Source: Aureimonas endophytica (GTDB lineage: Bacteria; Pseudomonadota; Alphaproteobacteria; Rhizobiales; Rhizobiaceae). Taken from it: a DNA stretch of 64,000 nucleotides. The notes under the pieces are model-generated. The model searched no databases, was not told the origin of the DNA, and worked only from the letters and a program-made list of their open reading frames with translations. The translations under genes and the position numbers were made by a program. Below are positions 44,307 through 52,124 of this stretch, piece after piece; positions within the stretch are counted from its first letter, which is position 1, and the number at the start of each line of letters is the position of its first letter. The DNA lies in contig NZ_BMIQ01000002.1 of assembly GCF_014642635.1 (NCBI RefSeq), forward strand, positions 62,001-126,000. The letters are read 5' to 3'.

Positions 44307-45013
44307 GCGACTTCTCTCCTTCCCCCGAGGACGAGGACGACCTCCGCGCCGCCGAACATGCGCTCGGGCTCGGCGAGGCCGGCGAGCGCCGCCGCCTTGC
44401 GCGGCGCCTGCGCGACGACGCCGATTTCCGGCGCCGGGTCGAGACCTGGGAGGCGCGTCTGGCGCCGCTCCTCGCCGGCGTTTCGCCCGTCGAGGCGCCG
44501 CCGGGCGTGCTGGCGCGCGTCGAGGCGGAGCTCGACCAGGCGGCGAGGGCGCGGCCGGCGCCCGCCAACGACAATCGCGCGCTCCTCGCCTGGAAATGGT
44601 TCGGCCTCGGCTCCTTCGGCCTCCTCGCCGCCAGCCTGGTGATGCTCTTCGTCCTCGTCTCGAACCCGCCGGGCGCCGGGCCGCAGATGACGGCGGTGAT
44701 CGCCTCCGACGGCGGACCGGCGCTCTATGCCGCCGTGATCGACGCCCGCACGGGCCAGGCGACGCTGATCCCGGTCGGCGTGCCGGCGGCCGGCGATCCG
44801 GCCCATGCGCACGAGCTCTGGGCGATCCTGCCCGGCGGCGAGCCGCGCTCGCTAGGCGTCATGCCGCCGGGCGGGGCGATGCGCCTCGTCCTGCCGCCCG
44901 GCACGGTGGCCGGCGACATGACGCTGGCGATCTCGCTGGAGCCGCCCGGCGGCTCGCCGACCGGCAAGCCGACCGGGCCGGTGATGGGCACGGGCGCGGT
45001 GCAGGGCATCTGA
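44303..45013 (+). CDS. Membrane anti-sigma factor, RskA-like
   Basis: A 236-residue protein. The N-terminal cytoplasmic part (LGLGEAGERRRLARRLRDDA) would bind the sigma factor; a single membrane helix lies near residues 97-118 (LGSFGLLAASLVMLFVLVS); the periplasmic C-terminus contains HAHELWAILPGGEPRSLGVM and LVLPPGTVAGDMTLAISLEP, hallmarks of the anti-sigma-K domain. Coupled to the upstream sigma gene by a four-base overlap. Confidence 0.92.
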   Translation: MSDFSPSPEDEDDLRAAEHALGLGEAGERRRLARRLRDDADFRRRVETWEARLAPLLAGVSPVEAPPGVLARVEAELDQAARARPAPANDNRALLAWKWFGLGSFGLLAASLVMLFVLVSNPPGAGPQMTAVIASDGGPALYAAVIDARTGQATLIPVGVPAAGDPAHAHELWAILPGGEPRSLGVMPPGGAMRLVLPPGTVAGDMTLAISLEPPGGSPTGKPTGPVMGTGAVQGI

Positions 45014-45118
45014 CGCGGGGCCGCGAAAAAATTTCGTGTCGCGCCTGCATCCGCCGCCCGCCCCCGATCCGTAGCTCCCGCACCTCGCCAGGATGGACGA
45101 GGCAACGGGAGACTGACA

Positions 45119-45664
45119 ATGAAACTCGTGACATCCGCCGCGGCCGCCCTCGTCGCTGCCTCCGTCGCCTTCTCGGCTCCGGCTTTCGCGCAGGTCATGG
45201 TCGGCGGCGCGCCGATGTACGCCTCGAAGACGATCGCCGAGAACGCCCCGAACGCCCCGAACCTCACGACGCTCGTCGCGGCGGTGAAGGCGGCGGGCCT
45301 CGTCGACACGCTGGCCGGCAAGGGCCCCTTCACCGTCTTCGCGCCGACCAATGCCGCCTTCAAGAAGCTGCCGGCCGGCACGGTCGACACCTTGGTGAAG
45401 CCGGAGAACAAGGAAAAGCTCACCCAGATCCTCACCTACCATGTCGTTTCCGGCGACTATTCGGCGAAGGAACTGAAGGCCGGCGCCATGAAGAAGGGCG
45501 GCATGAAGCTGACCACGGTGGAAGGCGAGCCGCTGACGGTGAAGATGAGCAAGGGCAAGCTCGTGGTGGTCGACGCCAAGGGCGGCATGAGCACGATCCA
45601 GACGCCGGACGTGAAGCAGAAGAACGGCGTGGTGCATGTCGTCGGCTCGGTGCTGATGCCGTAA
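45119..45664 (+). CDS. Secreted fasciclin-domain protein
   Basis: A 181-residue protein with a Sec signal peptide (SAAAALVAASVAFSAPAFAQ) and one fasciclin (FAS1) domain: GPFTVFAPTNAAFKKLPAG (H1 motif), ILTYHVVSGDYSAKEL, and the C-terminal HVVGSVLMP (H2-like). FAS1 domains mediate adhesion and surface contacts. It lies 105 bases after the anti-sigma gene; FAS1 genes often accompany SigK/RskA-type pairs and are probable targets of the sigma factor. Confidence 0.93.
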   Translation: MKLVTSAAAALVAASVAFSAPAFAQVMVGGAPMYASKTIAENAPNAPNLTTLVAAVKAAGLVDTLAGKGPFTVFAPTNAAFKKLPAGTVDTLVKPENKEKLTQILTYHVVSGDYSAKELKAGAMKKGGMKLTTVEGEPLTVKMSKGKLVVVDAKGGMSTIQTPDVKQKNGVVHVVGSVLMP

Positions 45665-45696
45665 GGCCGAAGACGCCTCTCTTCCAAGCTTTCGGC

Positions 45697-45737
45697 GAGG
45701 CCGCCGCTTCCTGCGTTGAAGCGGCGGCCTCGGCCGT
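45697..45737 (+). terminator. Hairpin terminator after the fasciclin gene
   Basis: A perfect 14-bp stem (45697-45710 with 45718-45731) and a 7-base loop, followed by GGCCGTTTAA. The T-run is short, so it may act as a strong pause or mRNA-end stabiliser as much as a classical terminator. Confidence 0.7.
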
Positions 45738-45750
45738 TTAACGAAGCGGC

Positions 45751-45909
45751 ATGGGCAAGCTCTTCGCGCTTCTTCTGCTTCTGGCGATGCTGCTGCATAT
45801 CCTGCGGCCGCTCGGCCTGCCGGGCCTCCGGCGGCGCGGCGACGCCTGGAAGATCGCGCTCGTCGCCCTCTTCGTCTTCGGGCTGACGGCGCTGATCCGC
45901 CCCCATTGA
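45751..45909 (+). CDS. Small two-helix membrane protein (52 residues)
   Basis: A short frame of 52 codons plus stop: a hydrophobic N-terminal helix (LFALLLLLAMLLHILRP), a basic loop (GLRRRGDAWK) and a second helix (IALVALFVFGLTALIRP). The positive loop between two helices predicts both ends outside. It starts 87 bases after the fasciclin gene and ends 187 bases before murA. The clean helix-loop-helix pattern supports a real gene, but there is no functional clue. Confidence 0.6.
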   Translation: MGKLFALLLLLAMLLHILRPLGLPGLRRRGDAWKIALVALFVFGLTALIRPH

Positions 45910-46096
45910 GGGCATTTCCGCTATCTGAAGGCCGAGCCACAATTTTTCCGGAAATCGCGCCGATTTGAATGTCGCCGCCGCGTGGTGTAGGGGACCCGCT
46001 TCGACGAAGCCGCGCGCCTTTGGGGCTGTGACCGCGGCCGAGAGAACGCAGCGCCGGCGCCCCGCGTCCGCCGCCGCCGAGGGGCTGGACGAACGC

Positions 46097-47386
46097 ATGG
46101 ATCGCATCCGCATCAGGGGCGGCAACACGCTTGCCGGAACCATTCACATCTCGGGCGCCAAGAACGCGGCGCTGCCGCTGATGATCGCCTCGCTTCTGAC
46201 CGACGACACGCTGACGCTGGAGAACGTGCCGCATCTCGCCGATGTCGAGCAGCTGATCCGCATTCTCGGCAATCACGGCGTCGACTATTCGGTGAGCGGC
46301 AAGCGCGTTGGCCAGAACGGCGCCAGCGGCCGCACCATCCATTTCACCGCCCGCACCATCGTCGACACGACGGCGCCCTACGAGCTCGTCTCCAAGATGC
46401 GGGCGAGCTTCTGGGTGATCGGGCCGCTACTCGCCCGCTGCCACGAGGCGCGCGTCTCGCTGCCGGGCGGCTGCGCCATCGGCACGCGGCCGGTCGATCT
46501 GTTCATCGAGGGCCTCACGGCGCTCGGCGCCCGGATGGAGATCGAGAACGGCTATATCGTCGCCAAGGCGCCGGGCGGCCTTGTCGGCAACCGCTATGTC
46601 TTCCCGAAGGTCTCGGTCGGCGCGACCCATGTGATGATGATGGCCGCCTCGCTCGCCAAGGGCGAGACGCTGATCGAGAATGCCGCGCGCGAGCCGGAAG
46701 TCGCCGACCTCGCCGCCTGCCTCAACGCGATGGGCGCGCGGATCGAGGGCGCCGGCACGAGCACCATCCGCATCGAGGGCGTCACCTCCCTCTCCGGCGC
46801 GCGCCACCGCGTCCTGCCGGACCGGATCGAGACCGGCACCTATGCCATGGCGGTGGCGATGACGGGCGGCGACGTGACGTTGGAGGGCACGCGGCCGGAT
46901 CTTCTGGAAAACGCGCTCGGCGCGTTGCGCGAGGCCGGGGCCGAGATCCTCGAGGCGCCGAACGGGCTGCGCGTGCGCCGCAACGGCAACGGGCTCCAGC
47001 CGGTCGATGTCGTCACCGATCCGTTTCCGGGTTTCCCGACCGATCTCCAGGCGCAGTTCATGGCGCTGATGACCCGCTCCTCCGGCGTCTCGCACATCAC
47101 CGAGACGATCTTCGAGAACCGCTTCATGCATGTGCAGGAACTGGCCCGGCTCGGCGCCCGGATCTCGCTGGCCGGCCAAGTGGCGCGGATCGAGGGCGTG
47201 CCGCGCCTCGCGGGAGCGCAGGTGATGGCGACGGACTTGCGCGCCTCGGTCTCGCTCGTCATCGCAGGGCTCGCGGCCGAGGGCGACACCTTCGTCAACC
47301 GCGTCTATCATCTCGATCGCGGCTTCGAGCGGCTCGAGGAGAAGCTCGGCAATTGCGGCGCCGAGGTCGAGCGCCTGTCGAGCTGA
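46097..47386 (+). CDS. murA: UDP-N-acetylglucosamine 1-carboxyvinyltransferase
   Basis: A 429-residue MurA, first committed step of peptidoglycan synthesis: transfer of enolpyruvate from PEP to UDP-GlcNAc. N-terminus [20 protein letters not shown] with [10 protein letters not shown]; the catalytic Cys is in [15 protein letters not shown] (about residue 120), the fosfomycin-sensitive form; [17 protein letters not shown] near the end is the family signature. The ATG at 46097 is chosen because the family starts here; the longer frame to 45965 is not conserved-looking. Confidence 0.97.
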   Translation: MDRIRIRGGNTLAGTIHISGAKNAALPLMIASLLTDDTLTLENVPHLADVEQLIRILGNHGVDYSVSGKRVGQNGASGRTIHFTARTIVDTTAPYELVSKMRASFWVIGPLLARCHEARVSLPGGCAIGTRPVDLFIEGLTALGARMEIENGYIVAKAPGGLVGNRYVFPKVSVGATHVMMMAASLAKGETLIENAAREPEVADLAACLNAMGARIEGAGTSTIRIEGVTSLSGARHRVLPDRIETGTYAMAVAMTGGDVTLEGTRPDLLENALGALREAGAEILEAPNGLRVRRNGNGLQPVDVVTDPFPGFPTDLQAQFMALMTRSSGVSHITETIFENRFMHVQELARLGARISLAGQVARIEGVPRLAGAQVMATDLRASVSLVIAGLAAEGDTFVNRVYHLDRGFERLEEKLGNCGAEVERLSS

Positions 47387-47414
47387 CGGCGGCCCGGCCC
47401 GGCGATCGATGGCG

Positions 47415-47438
47415 GCCCGCCCTTGCCGAAGGGCGGGC
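47415..47438 (+). terminator. Hairpin after murA
   Basis: A perfect 10-bp stem (47415-47424 with 47429-47438) with a 4-base loop, 28 bases after the murA stop. A weak T-rich stretch (GATTTTA) follows after about 10 bases, so termination may be partial. Confidence 0.5.
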
Positions 47439-47596
47439 GGCGCCCGATTTTATGGTGACCTTCCCGACGCGCCGCTTGCTTTTTCGCCGCGAAGCGCCGA
47501 TGGAGGACCGCTCTAGCGAATGACGGGCGCCGCGAGGCGGCACGCGGGCAGCCGTCTGGCGCCCGGTGCGTCATCCGCATCCACGAAGGATCATCG

Positions 47597-47815
47597 ATGC
47601 CGAAAGAAGAAGTTCTCGAATTTCCGGGCACCGTGACCGAGCTTTTGCCGAACGCGACGTTCCGGATCAAGCTCGAGAACGACCACGAGATCATCGCGCA
47701 TACGGCCGGCCGCATGCGGAAGAACCGCATCCGCGTGCTGACCGGCGACAAGGTGCTCGTCGAGATGACGCCCTACGATCTCACCAAAGGCCGTATCACC
47801 TACCGCTTCAAGTGA
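47597..47815 (+). CDS. infA: Translation initiation factor IF-1
   Basis: A 72-residue S1/OB-fold protein of normal IF-1 length: [20 protein letters not shown], the [15 protein letters not shown] ribosome-contact loop and the C-terminal [13 protein letters not shown]. It binds the 30S A site during initiation. Followed after 13 bases by the maf gene, with which it is probably co-transcribed. Confidence 0.98.
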   Translation: MPKEEVLEFPGTVTELLPNATFRIKLENDHEIIAHTAGRMRKNRIRVLTGDKVLVEMTPYDLTKGRITYRFK

Positions 47816-47828
47816 GCCGGGCCCGCCG

Positions 47829-48473
47829 ATGGCGCTGAGCCCCCGACTCGTCCTCGCCTCCGGCTCGCCCCGGCGGCTGGAACTCCTGGCCCAGGCCGGC
47901 ATCGAACCCGAGCAGCTCCTGCCGGCCGATGTCGACGAGACGCCGGAGCGTTCCGAACATCCTCGCTCGCTCGCCCGCCGGCTCGCCCGGCAGAAGGCCG
48001 ACCGCGCGCGCTTCGTGCTGGCCGAGCGCGACGAGCTCGAAGGCCGCCTGATCCTCGCCGCCGACACGGTGGTGGCCGTCGGACGCGAGATCCTGCCGAA
48101 GGCGGAGCTCGAGGACGACGCGATCGCCAATCTGCGCATCCTGTCCGGGCGCATGCATCGCGTCTTCACCGGCCTTTGCGCCATCGGTCCCGGCTCCGAC
48201 CGCCACCGGCTGCGCGTCGTCGAATCGCGCGTGCGCTTCAAGCGCCTGTCGCGCGAGGACATGGATTTCTACATCGCCTCCGGCGAATGGCGCGGCAAGG
48301 CCGGCGGCTATGCGATCCAGGGCATCGCAGGCAGCTTCGTCGTGCGCCTCATCGGCTCCTACACGAATGTGGTGGGGCTGCCGCTCTACGAGACGGTGTC
48401 GCTGCTCGGCGGGCTCGGTCTCGACATCCATGGACGGACCCGCGCCCCGGTGCCGGAGACGGCGGCGACGTGA
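47829..48473 (+). CDS. maf: Maf-like nucleoside triphosphate pyrophosphatase
   Basis: A 214-residue house-cleaning pyrophosphatase that removes non-canonical or modified NTPs such as dTTP/UTP analogues. N-terminal motif [16 protein letters not shown], the catalytic-Asp strand [11 protein letters not shown] and the [15 protein letters not shown] loop are all present. It overlaps the start of yacG by four bases (GTGA). Confidence 0.95.
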   Translation: MALSPRLVLASGSPRRLELLAQAGIEPEQLLPADVDETPERSEHPRSLARRLARQKADRARFVLAERDELEGRLILAADTVVAVGREILPKAELEDDAIANLRILSGRMHRVFTGLCAIGPGSDRHRLRVVESRVRFKRLSREDMDFYIASGEWRGKAGGYAIQGIAGSFVVRLIGSYTNVVGLPLYETVSLLGGLGLDIHGRTRAPVPETAAT

Positions 48474-48673
48474 GCGCCGATCCGAAGGTCACGCCGCTTC
48501 GCCCGAAGCGGATCTGTCCCGAATGCGGCCGGCCGTCCGACCGGGCGAGCTATCCCTTCTGCTCGCCGCGCTGCAAGGCGGTGGATCTCAATCGCTGGCT
48601 GTCCGGCACCTATGTCATTCCCGGCCCGGTATCCGAGGAGGCGCTGCCCGGCGAGGACGACGACGGGCGCTAG
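48470..48673 (+). CDS. yacG: DNA gyrase inhibitor / zinc-binding protein YacG
   Basis: A 67-residue protein starting with GTG at 48470, inside the end of the maf gene. The zinc site is formed by CPECGRPS and the [15 protein letters not shown] segment (CxxC...CxxxC), followed by the acidic C-terminal tail [11 protein letters not shown]. YacG binds GyrB and inhibits gyrase in E. coli. The infA-maf-yacG order is conserved in rhizobia. Confidence 0.94.
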   Translation: MSADPKVTPLRPKRICPECGRPSDRASYPFCSPRCKAVDLNRWLSGTYVIPGPVSEEALPGEDDDGR

Positions 48674-48693
48674 CCCGCCTCGCGCCGTCGCCT

Positions 48694-49326
48694 CTACTGC
48701 TTCACCGCGCCGACCGCGACATCGGCATCGTTGACGATCGCCAGCCAGACATTCGGATCGGCCGTGCTCTGCCGCTTGACGTAGGTGTAGCTCGTGTCGC
48801 TCCAGAGCCGGACATCCGGGTCGAGATTGTCCAGCACATAGTCGCCGCTGGTGGTGCGCACCGTCAGGATCGCATGGCCCTCGCCATTGCGCTTGTGGAC
48901 GACGGTCATGAGAAGATCGGCGATCGGCACGCCGGCGGCATGCAGTTCCTTGCGCTTCTCCAGGGCGAAGTCCTCGCAGTCGCCCTTGTCCTTGGGATAG
49001 GTCCAGCGTTCCTCGACACCGTAGAGCTCGCGATCGGTGACCGGCTGCACCGCGCGGTTGACCTTGCGGTTCACCGCGTCGACGGCGGCCATGAAGGCCG
49101 GCGTCGCCGAACGGGGCGAGGAGCCCTCCGCCGGCCGCGCCGCGCAGTCGGGGGCGAATTCCCGGCAGAACATGATCCAGCCGATGGGCGTGGTCGTCGC
49201 CTTGCCGACCGGCATCGCATTGGCCGGCGTGCCGGCCGCGAGGCTGGCCCCGGATGCCAGGCAAAGAAAGAGCGCCAGTGCGGCGCGAAACGCGCGGCCC
49301 ATTCCCAACTTTTCCCTCTCCGCCAA
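48694..49326 (-). CDS. BTLCP family transglutaminase-like cysteine proteinase
   Basis: A 210-residue exported protein. Signal peptide FRAALALFLCLASGASLA, then the papain/transglutaminase-like core with catalytic Cys in KGDCEDFALEKRKEL (about residue 100), His in NGEGHAILTVRT and Asp in YVLDNLDPDVRLW. Members of this bacterial family often cooperate with c-di-GMP adhesion systems (LapG is related) or act on envelope proteins. A second start at 49302 (MGRAF) would also fit a signal peptide. Confidence 0.9.
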   Translation of the reverse strand: MAEREKLGMGRAFRAALALFLCLASGASLAAGTPANAMPVGKATTTPIGWIMFCREFAPDCAARPAEGSSPRSATPAFMAAVDAVNRKVNRAVQPVTDRELYGVEERWTYPKDKGDCEDFALEKRKELHAAGVPIADLLMTVVHKRNGEGHAILTVRTTSGDYVLDNLDPDVRLWSDTSYTYVKRQSTADPNVWLAIVNDADVAVGAVKQ

Positions 49327-49597
49327 GCCGGCGGTATCGTGCGGCTGATGGCGTCGATCGTGGGTGCATTGCGAAAGAGTGTCAATGTCGGGAGCGGCCG
49401 CAGGCGGGCCGATCGTCCGGCTCCGCTCCAGCCTCGCGCCCGTTCCTGCCGGGATGGTGGGAGGCGCGTCCTCTGGTGTTCGAGGAAAAGGCTATATCCA
49501 ACAATGGGATGGAGGGAGTCGTCTCGACCTTGTGTCGTTACGGCAACAAGGCCGAGACGCTTTCAAAAAATTTTTTCGAACAGGGAACAAAACCGCT

Positions 49598-50392
49598 TCA
49601 CGCGTTTTGTGTTCGCCCAATGAGGTCGAGGGCGGCCGCTTCGATGCGTTCGAGATCGGCCTCGCGCGAAAGGCGATGGTCGCCGCCGGGGATGAGCGTC
49701 AGCGTCACCGCCTCGCCCGGCAGGCAGGCGACGAGATCGATGGCATGGGCGGCCGGCACGTCGGGATCGGCGGTGCCCTGCAGGATGTGGACGGGGCAGG
49801 GAACGTCGATCGGCCCGGTCATCAGGAGGTTCCGGGCGCCGTCCTCGATGAGCGCGCGCGTATAGATGTTCGGCGCGTCGGAATAGGCGGAGGGCTCGGT
49901 GCAGAAGCCTTGGGTCTCCAGATCGGCACGTTGCGCCGGGCTGAGGGCGGGCTCGACGAGGCGCCGGGTGAAATCCGGCGCCGGCGCGAGGAGCAGGAGG
50001 CCGCGCAGCCGCCCGTCGCCGCGCGCCGCCGCCTCGCGGGCGAGAAGAAGCGCGATCCAGGCGCCCATGGAGGAGCCGACGAGGATCAGCGGTCCGTCCG
50101 TTGCGGCGGCGATCGCTGCCTTCGCGTCCTCCAGCCAGAGCGAGATCGTGCCGTCCTCAAAGCGGCCGCCCGATTCGCCATGGCCGGAATAGTCGAAGCG
50201 GCAGAAGCCGAGGCCCTCCCGCGCGGCCAGGGCCGACAGGCGCTCGGCCTTGGTGCCGCGCATGTCCGAACGGTAGCCGCCGAGCCAGACGAGGCTGGGC
50301 GCCGCTCCGGCGAAGGATCGGACCGCGATGGCCCGCGGCGCGGCGCCCGGGCCGGCCGCGACGAAGCGCGGCGGCGGAAGAAGATCGGTCAA
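49598..50392 (-). CDS. Alpha/beta hydrolase
   Basis: A 264-residue serine hydrolase. The nucleophile elbow is LVGSSMGAWIALL (GxSxG, about residue 108); the oxyanion/N-terminal strand is LVWLGGYRSDMRGTKAERL; the acid and base are likely in HILQGTADPDVP and IPGGDHRLSRE. Divergent from infC, with 217 bases between. Substrate unknown. Confidence 0.92.
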   Translation of the reverse strand: MTDLLPPPRFVAAGPGAAPRAIAVRSFAGAAPSLVWLGGYRSDMRGTKAERLSALAAREGLGFCRFDYSGHGESGGRFEDGTISLWLEDAKAAIAAATDGPLILVGSSMGAWIALLLAREAAARGDGRLRGLLLLAPAPDFTRRLVEPALSPAQRADLETQGFCTEPSAYSDAPNIYTRALIEDGARNLLMTGPIDVPCPVHILQGTADPDVPAAHAIDLVACLPGEAVTLTLIPGGDHRLSREADLERIEAAALDLIGRTQNA

Positions 50393-50449
50393 AAAGGCGG
50401 CTCCCTTGCGAAAACTGACGGCGATCGCTCCCTCGCGAGGTGAATTCGC

Positions 50450-50481
50450 CGCGTCAACATGCTATATTCGATCTTGACGCG
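50450..50481. repeat. Inverted repeat in the infC upstream region
   Basis: CGCGTCAA (50450-50457) and TTGACGCG (50474-50481) are exact reverse complements 16 bases apart and enclose the AT-rich CATGCTATATTCGATC. Both arms contain a TTGACG-type -35 sequence facing opposite ways. It may be a divergent promoter or operator for the hydrolase gene and infC. Confidence 0.45.
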
Positions 50482-50596
50482 GGCATATTCCCATCCCGTC
50501 CTGGCGCGAACCGCTTCGTGATCGCGTGCCGCCAGGGCGTTCGGGAACCGAAGCCCCGTGTGGGAAAGTTTCGTTAGAAGACCATCGTCAACAACC

Positions 50597-50612
50597 GGAG
50601 AAGACGACCATT
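50597..50612 (+). promoter_or_regulatory. Ribosome binding site and ATT start codon of infC
   Basis: GGAGAAG at 50597-50603 is followed six bases later by ATT (50610-50612), the codon just before the conserved RRPFRAPP sequence of alphaproteobacterial IF-3. No ATG, GTG or TTG lies at a suitable place. In E. coli infC also starts at AUU, and IF-3 represses its own synthesis by rejecting this codon. Confidence 0.8.
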
Positions 50613-51149
50613 CGCAGACCGTTCCGCGCCCCGCCCGTCCAGAAGGAAGGGCCGCGCTCCAACCGGGAAATCCGAATTCCCTTCGTGCAGCTCATCGACG
50701 CGGAGGGCAAGAATCACGGGCAGACGGCGACGGCCGACGCGCTCGCGATGGCCGAGGAGGCCGGGCTCGATCTCGTCGAGATCGTGCCGAACGCCAATCC
50801 GCCCGTGTGCAAGATCCTCGATCTCGGCAAGCTGAAATACGAGGGCCAGAAGAAGGCGTCCGAACAGCGGAAGCGTCAGAAGGTCATCGAGGTCAAGGAG
50901 ATCAAGATGCGCCCGAACATCGACGACCACGACTACGAGACGAAGATGAAGGCCGTGCGCCGCTTCTTCGAGGAGGGCGATAAGGTCAAGGTGACGCTGC
51001 GCTTCCGGGGCCGCGAGATGGCGCACCAGGAGCTCGGCATGGAGCTTCTGAACCGCGTGCGCGAGGAAACGGCCGAAGTCTCCAAGGTCGAGGCGGAGCC
51101 GAAGCTTGAAGGCCGCCAGATGATGATGGTGCTCGCGCCGCGCCATTGA
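50610..51149 (+). CDS. infC: Translation initiation factor IF-3
   Basis: A 179-residue IF-3 when started at ATT 50610, matching the family length. The N-terminal domain contains [18 protein letters not shown] and [35 protein letters not shown] leads to the linker; the C-terminal domain contains [17 protein letters not shown] and [18 protein letters not shown]. The in-frame upstream extension to 50526 is unlike IF-3 and skips the ribosome binding site. It heads the infC-rpmI-rplT-pheS gene set and is probably autoregulated through its start codon. Confidence 0.95.
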   Translation: MRRPFRAPPVQKEGPRSNREIRIPFVQLIDAEGKNHGQTATADALAMAEEAGLDLVEIVPNANPPVCKILDLGKLKYEGQKKASEQRKRQKVIEVKEIKMRPNIDDHDYETKMKAVRRFFEEGDKVKVTLRFRGREMAHQELGMELLNRVREETAEVSKVEAEPKLEGRQMMMVLAPRH

Positions 51150-51157
51150 CGGGTGCT

Positions 51158-51177
51158 GCCCGGCCGCCGCGCCGGGC
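51158..51177 (+). terminator. Hairpin between infC and rpmI
   Basis: GCCCGGC (51158-51164) pairs with GCCGGGC (51171-51177) nine bases after the infC stop. It has only a weak T-rich tail. It may separate infC from rpmI-rplT transcription partially. Confidence 0.4.
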
Positions 51178-51296
51178 TTGCCTTTCGCGGCGGCCTCCGC
51201 TATGAGCCGCCCGTTGAACGAGCCGGCCGGCAGGGCATGCCGAGCCGGCTCCTAACGCTGACCGCGATCCCCAGAGTTTCATCGACTTCGGGAGCG

Positions 51297-51316
51297 CTCC
51301 GCGCCGAGGCGCGGAG
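51297..51316 (+). promoter_or_regulatory. Hairpin in the rpmI leader
   Basis: CTCCGCGC (51297-51304) pairs with GCGCGGAG (51309-51316) around a four-base loop, 35 bases before rpmI. Leaders of rpmI-rplT in several bacteria bind ribosomal protein L20 for autoregulation; whether this hairpin does so is unknown. Confidence 0.35.
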
Positions 51317-51351
51317 GGTTTGTCGCGGCATCCTGTTCCAAGGAGAGCAAA

Positions 51352-51552
51352 ATGCCCAAGATGAAGACCAAGGCGGCCGCCAAGAAGCGGTTCCGCTTCA
51401 CCGCCAATGGCCATGTGAAGGCCGGCCCCGCCGGCAAGCGCCATGGCATGATCAAGCGCTCCAACGACTTCATCCGGGACTCGCGCGGCACGATGCTGCT
51501 GTCGAAGGCCGACGAGAAGATCGTCAAGGTTTACATGCCCTACAACCGCTGA
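51352..51552 (+). CDS. rpmI: 50S ribosomal protein L35
   Basis: A 66-residue, very basic protein: [20 protein letters not shown] at the start and [11 protein letters not shown] in the middle are the L35 signature. AAGGAGA precedes the ATG. Followed after 34 bases by rplT, the universal order. Confidence 0.98.
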   Translation: MPKMKTKAAAKKRFRFTANGHVKAGPAGKRHGMIKRSNDFIRDSRGTMLLSKADEKIVKVYMPYNR

Positions 51553-51586
51553 GCGGTCGGGCGTTTCAGAGATCAGGAGCTAGATC

Positions 51587-52003
51587 ATGGCACGAGTGAA
51601 GCGGGGCGTCGTCGCGCACGCCAAGCACAAGAAGGTTCTGGAGCAGGCCAAGGGCTTCCGGGGCCGCCGCAAGAACACCATCCGCGCCGCCAAGGCGGCC
51701 GTCGACCGCGCCAAGCAATATGCGACGCGCGACCGGCGCACCAAGAAGCGCAATTTCCGCGCTCTCTGGATTCAGCGCATCAATGCCGGCGTGCGGGCTC
51801 ACGGCCTGACCTATGCCCGGTTCATCGACGGTCTCGCCAAGAGCGGCATCGAGGTCGACCGCAAGGTCCTGTCCGACATCGCGATCCACGAGCCGGAGGC
51901 TTTCGCCGCCCTCGTCGCCTCCGCGAAGAAGGCGCTCGACTATCTGAAGGACCAGGCGCCGAACGCCTACGAGTCCGCGGTCGGCGAGAAGCAGGCGGCC
52001 TGA
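51587..52003 (+). CDS. rplT: 50S ribosomal protein L20
   Basis: A 138-residue basic protein. [40 protein letters not shown] and [20 protein letters not shown] are L20 hallmarks. The C-terminus is about 18 residues longer than in E. coli, as is common in alphaproteobacteria. AGGAG lies upstream. Confidence 0.98.
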   Translation: MARVKRGVVAHAKHKKVLEQAKGFRGRRKNTIRAAKAAVDRAKQYATRDRRTKKRNFRALWIQRINAGVRAHGLTYARFIDGLAKSGIEVDRKVLSDIAIHEPEAFAALVASAKKALDYLKDQAPNAYESAVGEKQAA

Positions 52004-52031
52004 TCTGCCCTTTCTTCTGCGACAGTCACGC

Positions 52032-52080
52032 CGAAAGGCCCGCCGGCTCAAGCCGCGCGGGCCTTTCGCGTTTCAGGGCT
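52032..52080 (+). terminator. Terminator/attenuator between rplT and pheS
   Basis: CGAAAGGCCCGC (52032-52043) pairs with GCGGGCCTTTCG (52057-52068), followed by T-rich CGTTTCAGGGCTTTTC. It is a strong stem with an imperfect T-run, placed 28 bases after rplT and 57 before pheS, so it may attenuate read-through into pheS. Confidence 0.7.
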
Positions 52081-52124
52081 TTTCATTCGCCGAACGGGGC
52101 GATAGGGCTCGCGCGAGCGAGGGA

